This document shows positions 18,118 to 26,057 of a stretch of 64,000 nucleotides of DNA, piece by piece. The notes under the pieces are model-generated. The model did no database searches. It saw only the letters and a program-made list of their open reading frames with translations, and had not been told where the DNA came from. Positions within the stretch are counted from its first letter, which is position 1. Each line of letters begins with the position of its first letter. The DNA is from Flavobacterium gyeonganense. GTDB lineage: Bacteria; Bacteroidota; Bacteroidia; Flavobacteriales; Flavobacteriaceae. The stretch lies in the NCBI RefSeq assembly GCF_029625295.1, contig NZ_CP121112.1, forward strand, positions 1,674,001 through 1,738,000. Reading direction: 5' to 3'. Position numbers and translations under genes: made by a program.

Positions 18118-18981
18118 ATGATGGAACATTTATTAAAGCCAAGATTTTTAATTTCATTGATTGCATTTATTTTAATATCATCGTGCGATACTAAAGAAGA
18201 ATCCGTAAATCACAAAACTCATACCGTACATAGATTAAGTTATAATGATATTGTCACAGTTACAAAAGCCATAAGCGAAAAAGATGCTGAAATAAAATCT
18301 AAAAAAATTTTAGCAAGCAAATTTACCCCAGAACCTGTTGCTCCTGAATTACCTTATGAAGAATATTACGATTTTTTAGCTGGTCAACAAATAAGCATTG
18401 AAATTGATGATAGAACAGCACCCATATTAGATCAAACATATGAAGAGAATATCCAATATTTAGATGATTTGAATCTATTTAGCACTGAAGAACTTGCGAT
18501 TGTAACTGCTTTCAAGGATGATTTAGAAAGTACTAATAATTTTAACATTTCCATATCCAAGTTTGAACATGCAATTTTAGCACTACCCATGACTAACAAT
18601 AAATTACAACGATTTTATAATTTTATCGATGCTTTAAAAGTAATGAATAATTTTGATCCATTATTTTTTAATGGAGGAAGAATAACTGGTAAAAGCGGAA
18701 AATTATTTGGAAGTTGTTTATCTGCAACTATAGGTGTTGGAATAGCATTTGTAGGGTTAGCTACTATTGAAGTCGGTTCATTTGGCACAGCTACAGCATT
18801 CGCTGTTGTAGGATTTGTTTGGGCAAGCGCTGAATGGGGTGCAGCATGCAAAGGAGGTGGTAAAAAATTAGTACCTCCAATGAAGAAACCTATTAAAAAC
18901 GTTGAAGTAGAGTTAATTAAATTAGATCTGAATGGAGACCTTGTCACTGAACCTATTAGAATTTTTATATCACCTAATTAA
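18118..18981 (+). CDS. Lipoprotein with a C-terminal Gly/Ala-rich hydrophobic segment
   Basis: A 287-residue lipoprotein: a hydrophobic signal and the lipobox LISSC put the mature Cys near residue 23. The middle is an acidic helical region. Residues about 200-250 (from GSCLSATIGVGIAFVGLATI to AEWGAACKGGGKK) form a small-residue-rich hydrophobic stretch bracketed by two cysteines, with GxxxG-like spacing that recalls pore-forming bacteriocin peptides. A hydrophilic tail follows. I do not recognise the family. It is very AT-rich, lies between tRNA relics 2 and 3, and is followed after 9 bases by a two-helix membrane protein, an arrangement seen for toxin-immunity pairs. That function is only a hypothesis. 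The ATG three bases later is an equal start choice. Confidence 0.7.
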   Translation: MMEHLLKPRFLISLIAFILISSCDTKEESVNHKTHTVHRLSYNDIVTVTKAISEKDAEIKSKKILASKFTPEPVAPELPYEEYYDFLAGQQISIEIDDRTAPILDQTYEENIQYLDDLNLFSTEELAIVTAFKDDLESTNNFNISISKFEHAILALPMTNNKLQRFYNFIDALKVMNNFDPLFFNGGRITGKSGKLFGSCLSATIGVGIAFVGLATIEVGSFGTATAFAVVGFVWASAEWGAACKGGGKKLVPPMKKPIKNVEVELIKLDLNGDLVTEPIRIFISPN

Positions 18982-18990
18982 TCTTAAGCC

Positions 18991-19203
18991 ATGTTTAAAA
19001 TAAATTATAAAATTCAATTTCTTTTATTTGTCGGTTGTTTATTCTTCATAGGTTTAGGAATATTCGAAACAATAGATGAAGGACTAAATAGCGGAACAGC
19101 TCTTTTCTGGCAAATTTCTCATTTTGTTCCATTTGTAATGGGTGCAATAATTTTTGGCACTAATTTGTATACCAAGCGAATTGAAAATTTCAAAAAAAAT
19201 TAG
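18991..19203 (+). CDS. Small two-helix membrane protein, possible partner of the upstream lipoprotein
   Basis: A 70-residue protein with two hydrophobic helices (about residues 8-26 and 38-58) joined by a short acidic loop, and a basic C-terminus (KRIENFKKN), so both ends should face the cytoplasm. It begins 9 bases after the lipoprotein stop and is surely co-transcribed. The size and shape resemble bacteriocin immunity proteins or small membrane chaperones, but no motif proves it. It is AT-rich like its partner. Confidence 0.65.
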   Translation: MFKINYKIQFLLFVGCLFFIGLGIFETIDEGLNSGTALFWQISHFVPFVMGAIIFGTNLYTKRIENFKKN

Positions 19204-19273
19204 TAAAGCTAGACTATCTTCTATGTAAAGGTAAATTTTTAACATATGTTGTTAAAGCTTACTTCTCGCCTTT

Positions 19274-19305
19274 AGAGGTGACCGGTTCGAATCCGGTATT
19301 CTCCA
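19274..19305 (+). pseudogene. tRNA-Ala relic 3 (T arm and 3' acceptor)
   Basis: AGAGGTGACCGGTTCGAATCC and the following TATTCTCCA match the variable loop, T arm and acceptor of the tRNA-Ala gene with compensated stem changes. The match continues past the tRNA end (CAAACTACAAACTCA) into a terminator like that at 17513. No 5' half is present. It marks the right end of the tRNA-associated block. Confidence 0.8.
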
Positions 19306-19314
19306 CAAACTACA

Positions 19315-19342
19315 AACTCAGGTTCAAAAACCTGAGTTTTTT
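19315..19342. terminator. Terminator at the right end of the tRNA block
   Basis: The stem AACTCAGGTT / AACCTGAGTT around AAAA is followed by seven T residues. It can also serve the convergent small gene at 19342-19518, whose stop abuts it. Confidence 0.8.
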
Positions 19343-19518
19343 TATTTCTCATTAGCAATATCTTCAAAATCCGGTTCGTCTTCTTCAGATTTTTTATAGT
19401 CGTTGTTTAGAAACTCTGTCAGTTTCTTTTTCTCTTTTTGATTTTTTCTAATCATAAATAAAATCAGCAAAATTAACACTACTGCTACAACCGCAATTAT
19501 TATCCAATTGATTTCCAT
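19342..19518 (-). CDS. Small single-pass membrane protein
   Basis: A 58-residue protein with one long hydrophobic helix (IIIAVVAVVLILLILFMI, residues about 6-23), then a basic stretch and a strongly acidic tail (KKSEEDEPDFEDIANEK). The start is placed at the ATG at 19518 (MEINW); the frame extends 9 codons upstream to a non-AUG start. It resembles many unnamed small membrane proteins of Flavobacteriia. The function is unknown. Confidence 0.6.
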   Translation of the reverse strand: MEINWIIIAVVAVVLILLILFMIRKNQKEKKKLTEFLNNDYKKSEEDEPDFEDIANEK

Positions 19519-19698
19519 ATCATTAAATTTTACTAAAATTATCATTTTAAAATTTTCCGGATATTATCAAAATGTTAAACCTCTGTAATTGTACAAATCG
19601 GTTATAACAGGCTTTTCTATCTAAGTAATTATAATTAAATTGCTGACAACAGACAAAAAAACGCTTTTAACCTGAATCGACTATAAAAATTAAATCCC

Positions 19699-20262
19699 AT
19701 GGATTCTGATAAATTTATTTTCTGCCTGGAAGGTGTACAAGATGTAGAAAACGACACTGCTACCGAAGTGGTTAAAAGTCTTGAAAAACTGGCTTTTAAT
19801 CAGGGAATTTCCAGCATTCACAAAACCTGCGATACTATTGAAGGACTCGAGGAAAGCCTGAATAATCTGCTTTATGACGATCATAATTTCAAAGATTACG
19901 AAATCATTTATCTGGTAATGAAAGGCGAAGCCAACAACATCTGCCTCAATAACTACTATTACAGCCTCGAAGAAATCGCCGAAATCTTTGAAGGTAAAAT
20001 GAAAGGTAAAATCCTGCATTTTGCCAATTCAAAAATATTAGACCTCAACGAAGATGAAGCACAGTATTTCCTGGATATTACCGGAGCACGAGCGATTTCC
20101 GGTTATGGTACGTTTTCGAACAATTTTACAAGTACCGGCTCTGTTGACAAAGCTTTTTTCAAATTATGCCAGGAAGAGGACGACCTCATTGAAATTGCAG
20201 AAACACTCTACGAAAAGCATTACGATCTTTGTAAACTTCTGGATTTTAGGCTGTATTATTAG
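19699..20262 (+). CDS. Conserved hypothetical protein (DUF6642-like)
   Basis: A 187-residue cytosolic acidic protein. The order of strands and the stretches IIYLVMKGEAN, KGKILHFANSKIL and FLDITGARAISGYGTF look like a Rossmann-like or CHAT/caspase-like fold, where HFANS would stand where CHAT proteins have their catalytic histidine-cysteine region; here no cysteine follows, so protease activity is not supported. I recall similar proteins labelled DUF6642, but cannot verify this. It is monocistronic. The function is unknown. Confidence 0.65.
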   Translation: MDSDKFIFCLEGVQDVENDTATEVVKSLEKLAFNQGISSIHKTCDTIEGLEESLNNLLYDDHNFKDYEIIYLVMKGEANNICLNNYYYSLEEIAEIFEGKMKGKILHFANSKILDLNEDEAQYFLDITGARAISGYGTFSNNFTSTGSVDKAFFKLCQEEDDLIEIAETLYEKHYDLCKLLDFRLYY

Positions 20263-20302
20263 TTTTTTAGAAGCAGATTATTTGTTTTCAATAAGACGTT
20301 TT

Positions 20303-20372
20303 GTCCTGCTGTCCGCTATATCTTTTTCCTGGTAAAGGAGCAGGAAAAAGGATGCCGCTCCCATCAGGGCTA
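20303..20372 (-). repeat. Dispersed structured element, copy 3
   Basis: Reading the minus strand gives AGCCCTGATGGGAGCGGCATCC, an inner hairpin on TTTTTCCTG and CAGGAAAAA, then GATATAGCGGACAGCAGG. The ends are conserved with copies 1 and 2 while the hairpin sequence is different again. It lies 40 bases after the stop of the gene at 19699-20262. Confidence 0.75.
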
Positions 20373-20411
20373 TATTAGAAATTTCAACTTTTTAAGACCT
20401 AAGTTAACAAA

Positions 20412-20437
20412 AAAAGCCCTCGATTACGAGAGCTTTT
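20412..20437 (-). terminator. Terminator of the YegP-like gene
   Basis: The minus-strand stem AAAAGCTCTCG / CGAGGGCTTTT has one mismatch and is followed by T residues. It is 26 bases beyond the YegP stop. Confidence 0.65.
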
Positions 20438-20462
20438 AATCATATTATTTACAAATCTAAAC

Positions 20463-20792
20463 CTAAGCCTGATCATCAGTTGAAGCATCCGGGGCATTAG
20501 TTTTTACAGATTCAATTCCATTATCTCTCCCGGAAGCACTTTCATACATTTCGCTGCTTCCAATAATTTGTCCGTTTGAAGCCTTTAATGAAAAATAAAA
20601 CTTCCCACTAGAAGATTCTTTTTTATCAAATTTTGAATCGTCCTTTGAATTCGTTTTTACAGATTCTATTCCGTTTAAACAAGCTGCTTTTGTCGAATAT
20701 CCTTCACTTGTCAAAATCGTCTGACCGTTGCCGGCTTTCAAATTAAATTGAAATTCTCCGTTTGCTCTTTTGGTAATTACAAATTTTCCCAT
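20463..20792 (-). CDS. YegP family protein with two DUF1508 repeats
   Basis: A 109-residue cytosolic protein made of two DUF1508 repeats: residues about 5-50 (GEFQFNLKAGNGQTILTSEGY) and about 60-103 (GKFYFSLKASNGQIIGSSEMY), each ending NGIESVKTN. The family is small, widely found and of unknown biochemical role, though YegP-type genes are often stress-linked. It has its own terminator and is transcribed away from the LpxR-like gene's stop. Length is usual for the family. Confidence 0.9.
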   Translation of the reverse strand: MGKFVITKRANGEFQFNLKAGNGQTILTSEGYSTKAACLNGIESVKTNSKDDSKFDKKESSSGKFYFSLKASNGQIIGSSEMYESASGRDNGIESVKTNAPDASTDDQA

Positions 20793-20907
20793 GCTGTTTT
20801 TTTGCTTTTAAGTTATTGGTTAGAAATAATTTTATTCTGCATTATATAAAAGTACAAAACTTAGAAATACGATTTTATGGTTATCCTTAAATTGTAAATT
20901 TTACAAC

Positions 20908-21831
20908 TTATTTCAGTAAAAACCCTAACCGAATCGAACCGTAAAAATAGCCGGTATTAGTATTATGAACAGGGTCTTTTAATTCTCTTCCACGATACAA
21001 AAATGAATACGATATATTAAAATTATTGTAGCGATATTTTAAACCTGCTTCAGCATTAAAACGCAAGGGTTCCAGATCAAAAGTCAGGGGACTTGTATCA
21101 TTAAACATACTACCCTGAATCGTCGCATCATAAAACTGATAATTCACACTGGGCATCGCATAAAAGTAAAATTCCCGAATAGTATACTGAGTTTCTAAAC
21201 TTACCGAAGCGTCATGCAGATTTGAGTCGTAAACCGGCAATAGTTTTTTAAACCCAAACCGGGCTAAAAATCCTGTAGAAACTCCTGTAAAAATAGTTCC
21301 CAGATTTGCTTCTGACTGATAATGAAAATCTACATAGTCATGATGCCTCCTAGAAAATATTTTTTTCGAATACATAACATGAGTCTGTACAGCCAGGGCA
21401 TTATGCAGCTGATTTTCCCAGCCATATACTTTCTTATACCCAATGATATGATGAAAACTTTCCTGCATTTCTTTACCAAAAGCATTCGGTCCCATGAAGC
21501 CTAACTGAAAGTCGATTTTAAAAACTGATTCACTCTGATAAAAAAAACTGCGTCCAGCCTCCGCAAAAAGATATCCGGTAAAAGGGCGGTCGTTTATGGT
21601 AACAGCTTCCTCATTAATAAACCTCGGATTATAAATATATTGACCGATCCTAAATTCGGTGATTTTTTTATTGATCTTTTCATTGTTATTTTTCGACAAA
21701 AACCTGTAAAAAATTTCCAGTCCATTTGTATAATACATATCATTTTTAGAGGAAGTATACAAATCGTTATCAGTAATAAAACCGATTTCAGTCTTTTTCT
21801 GGGCAAAGCCAAAAGCTGTCAGGAATATCAA
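20908..21831 (-). CDS. Lipid A deacylase LpxR-like outer-membrane protein (N-terminus probably frame-broken)
   Basis: A beta-barrel protein of the LpxR/DUF2219 family (PF09982), whose best-known member removes the 3'-acyloxyacyl group from lipid A. DNDLYTSSKNDMYYTNGLEI holds the conserved Asn-Asp pair of the active-site region; GPNAFGKEMQE and GWENQLHNA are other family blocks. The protein ends in a membrane-strand-like LGFLLK. This frame starts at a TTG with a truncated signal (MIFLTAFGFAQ). An ATG at 21863/21860 begins MMESKKAFF and would join after one extra base in the six-base A/T runs at 21838-21851, giving a full signal peptide and 318 residues. It follows mtgA, overlapping its stop if the upstream start is used. 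Confidence 0.8.
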   Translation of the reverse strand: MIFLTAFGFAQKKTEIGFITDNDLYTSSKNDMYYTNGLEIFYRFLSKNNNEKINKKITEFRIGQYIYNPRFINEEAVTINDRPFTGYLFAEAGRSFFYQSESVFKIDFQLGFMGPNAFGKEMQESFHHIIGYKKVYGWENQLHNALAVQTHVMYSKKIFSRRHHDYVDFHYQSEANLGTIFTGVSTGFLARFGFKKLLPVYDSNLHDASVSLETQYTIREFYFYAMPSVNYQFYDATIQGSMFNDTSPLTFDLEPLRFNAEAGLKYRYNNFNISYSFLYRGRELKDPVHNTNTGYFYGSIRLGFLLK

Positions 21832-21849
21832 AAGCAGAAAAAAGCTTTT

Positions 21850-22617
21850 TTACTTTCCATCATAATTTATTTTACCAACGGCGCGCATTTCGCGAACAAT
21901 TCTTTCTTTTCTTCTGTTGATATAACTTGAAGATCCCGTTGCTTTAAATTTCCTTGGATTTGGCAAAATGGCCGCGATACCTGCTGCCTGCATTGGTGTC
22001 AGGCTTGATGCATCACGTCTATACCAGTATTCTGTTGCGGCATAAGCACCATAAACCCCATCTCCCATTTCGATACTGTTCAGGTAAACTTCCATAATAC
22101 GTTCTTTGCCCCAGATTAGTTCAATTAGAACTGTAAAATAAGCTTCGAGTCCCTTGCGGAAATAACTTTTTCCCTGCCAGAGAAAAACATTCTTGGCTGT
22201 TTGCTGAGAAATAGTGCTTCCTCCACGAATCCTGCGACCGCGTTCGTTGCTTTTATAGGCTTTTTGAAGTGCTTTAAAATCGAATCCGTTATGATACAAA
22301 AAAGTTCCGTCTTCACTGGCAATAACAGCTTTTTGAAGATTTTTGGAAATCTTTTCTATAGGTTCCCAGTTATGGTCGAAATACACTTCTTTATCAGACA
22401 TTTTATTCTCTATTACACGTATCACCATAAGTGGTGTAAAAAACACCGGAACGTATTTTAAAATTACAACCCATACAATAGAAATTCCGAAAAACCATAA
22501 AGCAGCTTTGATGAAAAACCATTTGATTTTTTGTCCCAAACTACGATTTGATTTTTTAGAAGCAGGTTTCGATTTGCCTGCGGTTGTTTTTTTTGGTGTT
22601 GGTTTCTTGGCTGCCAT
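21850..22617 (-). CDS. mtgA: Monofunctional biosynthetic peptidoglycan transglycosylase
   Basis: A GT51-family enzyme of 255 residues that polymerises lipid II into glycan strands at the outer face of the inner membrane. A Lys-rich cytosolic tail (residues 1-30) is followed by one membrane helix (about 34-54). The catalytic Glu lies in ASEDGTFLYHNGFD, and RGGSTISQQTAKN and ERIMEVYLNSIEMG are the other GT51 motifs. No transpeptidase domain is present, so this is the MtgA type. The start codon shares one base with the stop of the upstream oxidoreductase, so the two are probably co-translated. Confidence 0.95.
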   Translation of the reverse strand: MAAKKPTPKKTTAGKSKPASKKSNRSLGQKIKWFFIKAALWFFGISIVWVVILKYVPVFFTPLMVIRVIENKMSDKEVYFDHNWEPIEKISKNLQKAVIASEDGTFLYHNGFDFKALQKAYKSNERGRRIRGGSTISQQTAKNVFLWQGKSYFRKGLEAYFTVLIELIWGKERIMEVYLNSIEMGDGVYGAYAATEYWYRRDASSLTPMQAAGIAAILPNPRKFKATGSSSYINRRKERIVREMRAVGKINYDGK

Positions 22618-23729
22618 TAAATTAAATCTGCTAATTCTGTTCCTATTAAACTACCTATAGCTACTCCCATTCCGCCTAAACGAACTCCACAAAACACGTT
22701 ATCAGACAGTTGGGACACAACAGGTTTTTTACTGTTTCCGATTCCCATAATACCACTCCATCGATGGGCAATATGAAAATCCTTATTTGGTAAAATTACA
22801 TTTTTCAGTAAATCTTCCAATCTATTTTGCACAATTTTGGTCTGGCCAAATTCGGTTGTCGTTTCAGTTTCAAAATCTAAGTTTCTTCCTCCTCCAAGCA
22901 AAATTCTGTCACCGATATTCCTGAAATAATAATAGCCCCTTTCTAAATGAAAAGTACCTTTAATATCTAAATTTAGAATTGGTTCTGTAATTAAAACTTG
23001 TGCTCTTGCAGGCCTTACAGCTCCATTTGTCAAAGATTCTGCAAAACCATTAGTAGCGAAAAGTAATTTTTTAGAATTAAAACTAAAATCATTCATCACC
23101 ACTTCGACATGATTGTTTGCATCACTAAAAGAAGTAACGGTTTGCTGATTCAGGATTAAAATATTAGCAGCAACAGCCTGTTTTAGCAATTCCTGCATCA
23201 TATTTCCAGTATCAATCTGCGCTTCAAAAGGATTAAAAAGCAAATACTCCTGAATATTTTCAAACCCAAAACGGTCAATTTCTTTTGTAAAAACATCTGC
23301 TTTAAAAAGGGGTTTTAAAACTTCATTTATAAAAGGAATTTTAGAAATACATTCGTTAAACCCAAATTCATCCTCTTTTAAGAATAATTCATAACCCCCA
23401 TGAGGTCTAAAATCTATGGTATTGTCTCCAAGTCGCTTTCTAAGCAGTTGCAAACCCTGCCAGCGTTTTTCTATTAATTCGACAACGTCTTCTTCAGTAT
23501 GTGTTTTTAAGTCCTCCATAATTTCAGAAATACTTCCAAAACAGGCAAAACCTGCATTTTTAGTACTTGCCCCCTGAGGCAGCATTCCTTTTTCTAATAC
23601 AAGTATTTTAGCTCCCGGAAATCTTTCGCTCAATCGCAATGCTGCATGAAGTCCTACAATCCCGCTTCCAACTATGGTATAGTCTACATTTGTAAACCAG
23701 TTTTTTAGTTCCCAATAACTAAGTTCCAT
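22617..23729 (-). CDS. FAD-dependent oxidoreductase (DAO family)
   Basis: A 370-residue flavoprotein of the D-amino-acid oxidase fold. The FAD-binding motif is YTIVGSGIVGLHAALRL (about residues 17-33), followed by VLEKG and the STKNAGFACFG loop. The C-terminal glycine-rich FAD contact (GVRLGGMGVAIGSLIG) is also present. Relatives include glycine/sarcosine oxidases and PuuB-like oxidases; the true substrate cannot be assigned. The stop overlaps the mtgA start by one base. Upstream lies a 293-base AT-rich gap. Confidence 0.88.
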   Translation of the reverse strand: MELSYWELKNWFTNVDYTIVGSGIVGLHAALRLSERFPGAKILVLEKGMLPQGASTKNAGFACFGSISEIMEDLKTHTEEDVVELIEKRWQGLQLLRKRLGDNTIDFRPHGGYELFLKEDEFGFNECISKIPFINEVLKPLFKADVFTKEIDRFGFENIQEYLLFNPFEAQIDTGNMMQELLKQAVAANILILNQQTVTSFSDANNHVEVVMNDFSFNSKKLLFATNGFAESLTNGAVRPARAQVLITEPILNLDIKGTFHLERGYYYFRNIGDRILLGGGRNLDFETETTTEFGQTKIVQNRLEDLLKNVILPNKDFHIAHRWSGIMGIGNSKKPVVSQLSDNVFCGVRLGGMGVAIGSLIGTELADLI

Positions 23730-24022
23730 CGTAGCATTTATTAAATTCCAATATTTTAAATCTCAAATCCCAATCTTGGGTTAAATTACAATATTTTTAA
23801 ATCCTAAATTCCAATCTTTAGACAAAATTGCAAAACTTAATCTTGTAGAGTTTTGTATCTCTAGATGGAATTGAAAACTTCAACTCCGTTTAGATAAACA
23901 GTTTGGAATTTAAAAAAATGGAATTTCTTTTTTTTTAACTTTAACACTTATTGGAATTTGGATTTTAAAAATTTGGGATTTTAAATTAGTATTTTTAGCG
24001 CTGCTAAAATTAGATTTTTATT
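23730..24022. repeat. AT-rich gap with degenerate aaattccaa repeats
   Basis: The divergent gap between the oxidoreductase and the S9 peptidase holds repeats such as AAATTCCAATnTTT and their complements (TTGGAATTTGGATTTTAAA near 23950). Similar short repeats follow the HMG-CoA synthase gene at 51150. No gene is seen; promoters for both flanking genes should lie here, but none is distinct. Confidence 0.45.
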
Positions 24023-25923
24023 ATGAAAAAAGTATTATTTATAACCTTAATAATGATGAGTTTAAATGCTATCGGACAAAATGTAATGTCGCAGGAACTG
24101 CTATGGAAATTAGGAAGAGTAACACCACTTGGACTTTCGAAAGACGGTAAAAATGTTGTTTACAAAGTTTCAACTCCTTCTGTAGAGGAAAACAAGTCTA
24201 TTTCTAAATTTTACATTTTACCTGTAAATGGAGGAAACGCTACTGAAATCAAAGACACTAAAGAGGTTCTGACTGATAAAAACATTTCGCCTGACGGAAA
24301 ATATTTGGTGTATAATGAAGAAGTAAAACTGGAAAAAGTTTTAGGAAAAGATTTTTATCCGAATCTTGACAAATCGGATGCTCAAATTTATAATGGTTTA
24401 GATTATCGCCATTGGGATACCTGGAATGAAGGAAAATTTAATCATGTTTTTTACAAAGAAAACAAAGATGGCGCAAAAGGAATTGACATTTTGAAAGATG
24501 AAAATTTTGACAGCCCACAAAAACCTTTTGGCGGTGATGAAGATTACATCTGGTCGCCAGACAGCAAAAGCATATTGTATGTGTGCAAGAAAAAGCCGGA
24601 ACTGATTATGCCGTTTCTACAAACACAAATATTTATGAGTATAATTTAGAAACTCAAAAAACAATAAACAGAACCGAAGACAATTTAGGTTACGATACAG
24701 CTCCTCAATTTTCTCCAACAGGAAATTTATCATGGCTGCAGATGAAACGTGACGGTTACGAGTCTGATAAAAATGATATTATTGTTGAGTTTAAAGGAAT
24801 CAAACAAAATTTAACTGCAAACTGGGACGGAACTGTAGATAATTTTATCTGGAACAAGGATGGTAAAAATGTCTTTTTTGTTGCACCGGTTGATGGAACT
24901 AAACAGCTTTTTACAGTAAATTTTCCGGGTTTGACACGAATTGCAATTACAGTTCGTCAATTGACAAATGGTGATTTTGATGTAAACGACTTAATTGGTT
25001 TCTCCGGAGATGATATTATCGTAACACGATCTGATATGAATCATGCCTCAGAAATTTTTTCTTTTAATCTGAAGAAAAATACCTGGAAACAATTATCAAA
25101 TATCAATACTGAAACGTATAAAAAATTAACCTTGAGCAAAACCGAAAAACGTTATGTGACGACAACTGACGGCAAAAAAATGCTGGTTTGGGTAATTTTA
25201 CCCCCAAATTTTGATGCTTCAAAAAAATATCCAACTTTATTGTTCTGTCAGGGAGGACCTCAAAGCCCGTTGACACAATCGTATTCTTTCCGTTGGAATT
25301 TCTCTTTAATGGCTGCGAAAGGCTATGTAGTTGTTGCGCCAAACCGTCGCGGAATGCCGGGTCATGGTGTAGAATGGAACGAACAGATCAGTAAGGATTG
25401 GGGAGGTCAGGTTATGGACGACTACCTTTCTGCAATTGATGATGTAGCCAAAGAAAACTACGTTGATAAAAGCCGTTTAGGATGTGTTGGCGCAAGCTAC
25501 GGAGGCTACTCTGTATTTTATTTAGCCGGAATTCATAAAAACCGTTTTAAAACTTTTATCGCGCATGATGGTGTTTTCAATACACAAAGTATGTTTGGAA
25601 CCACCGAAGAAGTTTTCTTTAACAACTGGGATTTTGGCGGGGCTTACTGGGAAAAGGACAATGCAGTTGCGCAAAAAGCATATACGACTTTTAATCCTGC
25701 AACTTTGGTTGGAAACTGGAACAGGCCTATTTTAATCATTCAGGGCGGAAAAGATTTCCGTGTACCAATCGGACAGAGTCAGGAAGCTTTCCAGGCTGCA
25801 CAGTTAAGAGGAATTAAAAGCCGTTTTCTTTATTTTCCTGATGAAAATCACTGGGTTTTAAAGCCTCAAAATGCACAGGTTTGGCAAAACGAATTTTTTA
25901 AATGGCTTAACGAAACCCTTTAA
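24023..25923 (+). pseudogene. S9 family prolyl oligopeptidase-type peptidase, frame-broken
   Basis: A secreted serine peptidase of the DPP/acylaminoacyl-peptidase kind: a signal peptide (ending NAIGQ), a beta-propeller (about residues 35-340) and an alpha/beta hydrolase end with nucleophile GASYGGYS, the acid Asp in GGKDFRVP and His in DENHWV. The frame changes at the A-run 24590-24594; one more A would read VCKKKAGTDYAVSTNTNIYEYN and give 633 residues. With both parts otherwise intact, a sequencing deletion is likely. It probably digests peptides in the periplasm or outside. A terminator follows at 25943. Confidence 0.88.
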
Positions 25924-25942
25924 TACATAAGCAAAATATTCC

Positions 25943-25974
25943 AGCCACAGATTTACACTCTGTGGCTTTTTTTA
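25943..25974 (+). terminator. Terminator of the S9 peptidase gene
   Basis: The stem AGCCACAGA / TCTGTGGCT with a 7-base loop is followed by TTTTTTTA, 20 bases after the peptidase stop. Confidence 0.85.
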
Positions 25975-26057
25975 TAGAAAGTTTGGCTTTTTAAAACAGA
26001 AAATATTGAATAAATTGCAGTAATCATTTCAAAAAAGGAATTTCTCAATACCAATTT

